64,000 bases of DNA from Pratylenchus scribneri. Lineage: Eukaryota > Nematoda > Chromadorea > Rhabditida > Pratylenchidae. Both the position numbers and the translations under genes were made by a program. This document shows positions 62,462-64,000 of the stretch, piece by piece; positions within the stretch are counted from its first letter, which is position 1; each line of letters starts with the position of its first letter. The stretch covers positions 806,001-870,000 of the forward strand of contig JAQSEB010000058.1 of assembly GCA_030063045.1 (NCBI GenBank), given 5' to 3'. Below the pieces are notes generated by a model. It was given only the letters and a program-made list of their open reading frames with translations. It was not told the DNA's origin and made no database searches.

Positions 62462-63850
62462 TCAAAGTACAGAATGACGTAAAAATCTAATTTATTTGAA
62501 TTGTCTGTCTACATCTTCCATTTTTGGGCCGAATTGTTTCGGTTCAACGCATTTCGCTTTGGGTGAGGTCTAAAAATGGAAGGAAAATTGGTACCGACTG
62601 ATCCCACTGCTGATTTGCTTCCTTCTTGACGTAACTAATCAGGGGCCTTACTCTCATCTCCGGGTTAAGGCGCTTAATCCGGGTTAAGGGCCTAACCCGA
62701 GTTTGGCTAACCCTAACTTGGTACTCTCATCTTTTAAATTAAATCGCTAACCTAGGTTCCCTTAATCGGGGTTAGTGACTCCTCTAACCCGGGTTAAGAG
62801 ACCCTTAACCCAAATATGCTCTAATTTCCTACTCTCATCTTTTTTCTTAACCCGGGTTAGCGCTTAATCTTAACCCTAAAATGACCCAGGGTTAAGCAAA
62901 TAAAATGACATTTTTATGGTCAAAAATGTTATATTAAATGTTTTAATTCAATTTTATGGATATCATAAGCTTCAAAATAATCTATATTAAAAAAATGAGA
63001 TATTAGAAAAATTATTTTAGAAATTTAAAAAAATAGAAAAAATTAATTTTCAAGTATAATTTTTTATTTAATAATAGAAAGGTTATATATGCTTAATTTA
63101 TTATGTTAAATTAATTTAAAAATTAAAATTTCATTTTATTAATTTATAAAAAGGAATTTTCATAGCCTTAACCCGGGTTCCGTTAATCTGGGTTAAGCTA
63201 ACCCAGGTTTAGGATGAGAGTAAAGGGTTAAAGGCATTCACTAACCCAGATTAAGCAAACCCGGGTTAAGGGCCCTAATCGGGGTTAGCTTAACTCGGAG
63301 ATGAGAGTACGGCCCCAGAATGGGGAAGTGTAAGAAAATTGGACGAAATTCATGACTGATTGAGATGTTAATTTCAAATTTGGGATTCATTTTGAATATA
63401 TTCTAATTAAAAATATGTATGAAAATTGAACTTTCAAAGATGACCATTTTATGGTGGAATGATAATATCATGAAAAAATGACATAAACATCGAATAAATT
63501 AAAAATGCCAGAACCTTACGTTTGTCATATAATTCGCCCAATTCCTTCCAAAAAATACCATATAGGCACTTGATAATTTCATAATTTCTAATTTGGAAGA
63601 ATAAGTCTGGTCTGCTAAAATGACCCAAATAAATATCATTGCATCTACAATTCATACATCAACCACACCCTTCCTCACATTCTTTGGGGTTGTTTTCCGC
63701 CAATATATTCTATTTTTGGAAACATTTTCCACCAAATATTCCACAATATTTTTCACCCGACGAATTTTTGCGCACTGAAAAGGGCAGCCCATAATTTGCT
63801 GCTGATAATGATGAAAATGAATGGAAGAAGGAAATGAGCACAACAAATTT
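62462..63850 (-). CDS. Possible exons of an unrecognised minus-strand gene entering from the right
   Basis: Fragments that look coding on the minus strand: 63,660-63,790 (MGCPFQCAKIRRVKNIVEY, then ENVSKNRIYWRKTTPKN before a GTGAGG donor) and 63,520-63,610 (RPDLFFQIRNYEIIKCLYG, FWKELGELYDK before a GTAAGG donor), possibly then a short terminal exon near 62,560 beyond the MITE. I could not reconcile the splice phase between the first two. The MITE at 62.64-63.32 kb would lie in the last intron. Confidence 0.3.
62642..63316. mobile_element. 675-bp MITE-like element with terminal inverted repeats
   Basis: The left end GGGGCCTTACTCTCATCTCC and the right end GGAGATGAGAGTACGGCCCC are inverted with about two mismatches over 26 bp. 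Both subterminal regions are packed with AACCCGGGTTA-type palindromes, and the core is AT-rich. It encodes no protein. No clear target-site duplication is visible at the edges. Confidence 0.85.
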
Positions 63851-64000
63851 TGGGGGTGGTGGATTGACTGATGATGATGAGGATGTTTTTGCGCTCAAAG
63901 CAACAAAAATTCCTTTCTTGTTTCGCCATATTTTGGATGGAATTTGTCTGGGCCGCTAAAAATAATTGATATAGCCACAGCAATGGGGAATTGTGAAAAA

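Overview
The window reads as nuclear DNA of a nematode. It is strongly A+T-rich. Genes are split into many small exons by introns that range from about 40 bp up to kilobases filled with repeats. Two of the proteins belong to nematode-typical classes: an MLT-10-like moulting protein with LSP repeats, and a PAR-motif Cys-loop channel. At least two introns appear to use GC-AG borders. F-box genes and GC donors are common in tylenchid (plant-parasitic) nematodes, so that clade is my guess, not a demonstrated assignment. Every gene model below was spliced by hand from frame, splice-site phase and family motifs. There is no transcript evidence, so exon ends are provisional.

Layout. 1-2,909 (+): 3' part of a C2H2 zinc-finger gene whose introns carry two minisatellites. 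4,035-11,897 (-): 16-exon anion-type Cys-loop receptor of about 671 aa. Its introns hold two palindromic MITE-like families and a 1.0 kb foldback element nested inside one MITE. 13,135-26,765: about 13.6 kb of a 169-bp satellite with no gene in it. 26,969-32,878 (-): DHCR24-like sterol delta24-reductase in 8 exons with one apparent 1-nt frameshift. 34,835-39,886 (+): MLT-10-like secreted protein in 9 exons. 39,975-43,023 (-): DEG/ENaC channel subunit, tail-to-tail with the previous gene and only 88 bp between the stop codons. 44,127-46,583 (+): a small membrane-protein gene and an F-box gene. 47-64 kb is gene-poor. It holds minisatellites, a 675-bp inverted-repeat element, a possible promoter with a broken short gene, and several weak coding hints.

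The proteins are unrelated functionally: a transcription factor, a receptor channel, a sterol enzyme, a cuticle/moulting protein, a cation channel and an F-box protein. They do not form a pathway. What unifies the window is its repeats. Most introns longer than about 300 bp are explained by one MITE-like copy. Minisatellite families recur in inverted orientation at distant positions: the CCGGTTAAAACTTTCCGG family at 2 kb and 57 kb, and the AGGCGGAATTA core at 0.5, 33, 50 and 61 kb. I did not find a defence system, CRISPR array, rRNA or tRNA gene.
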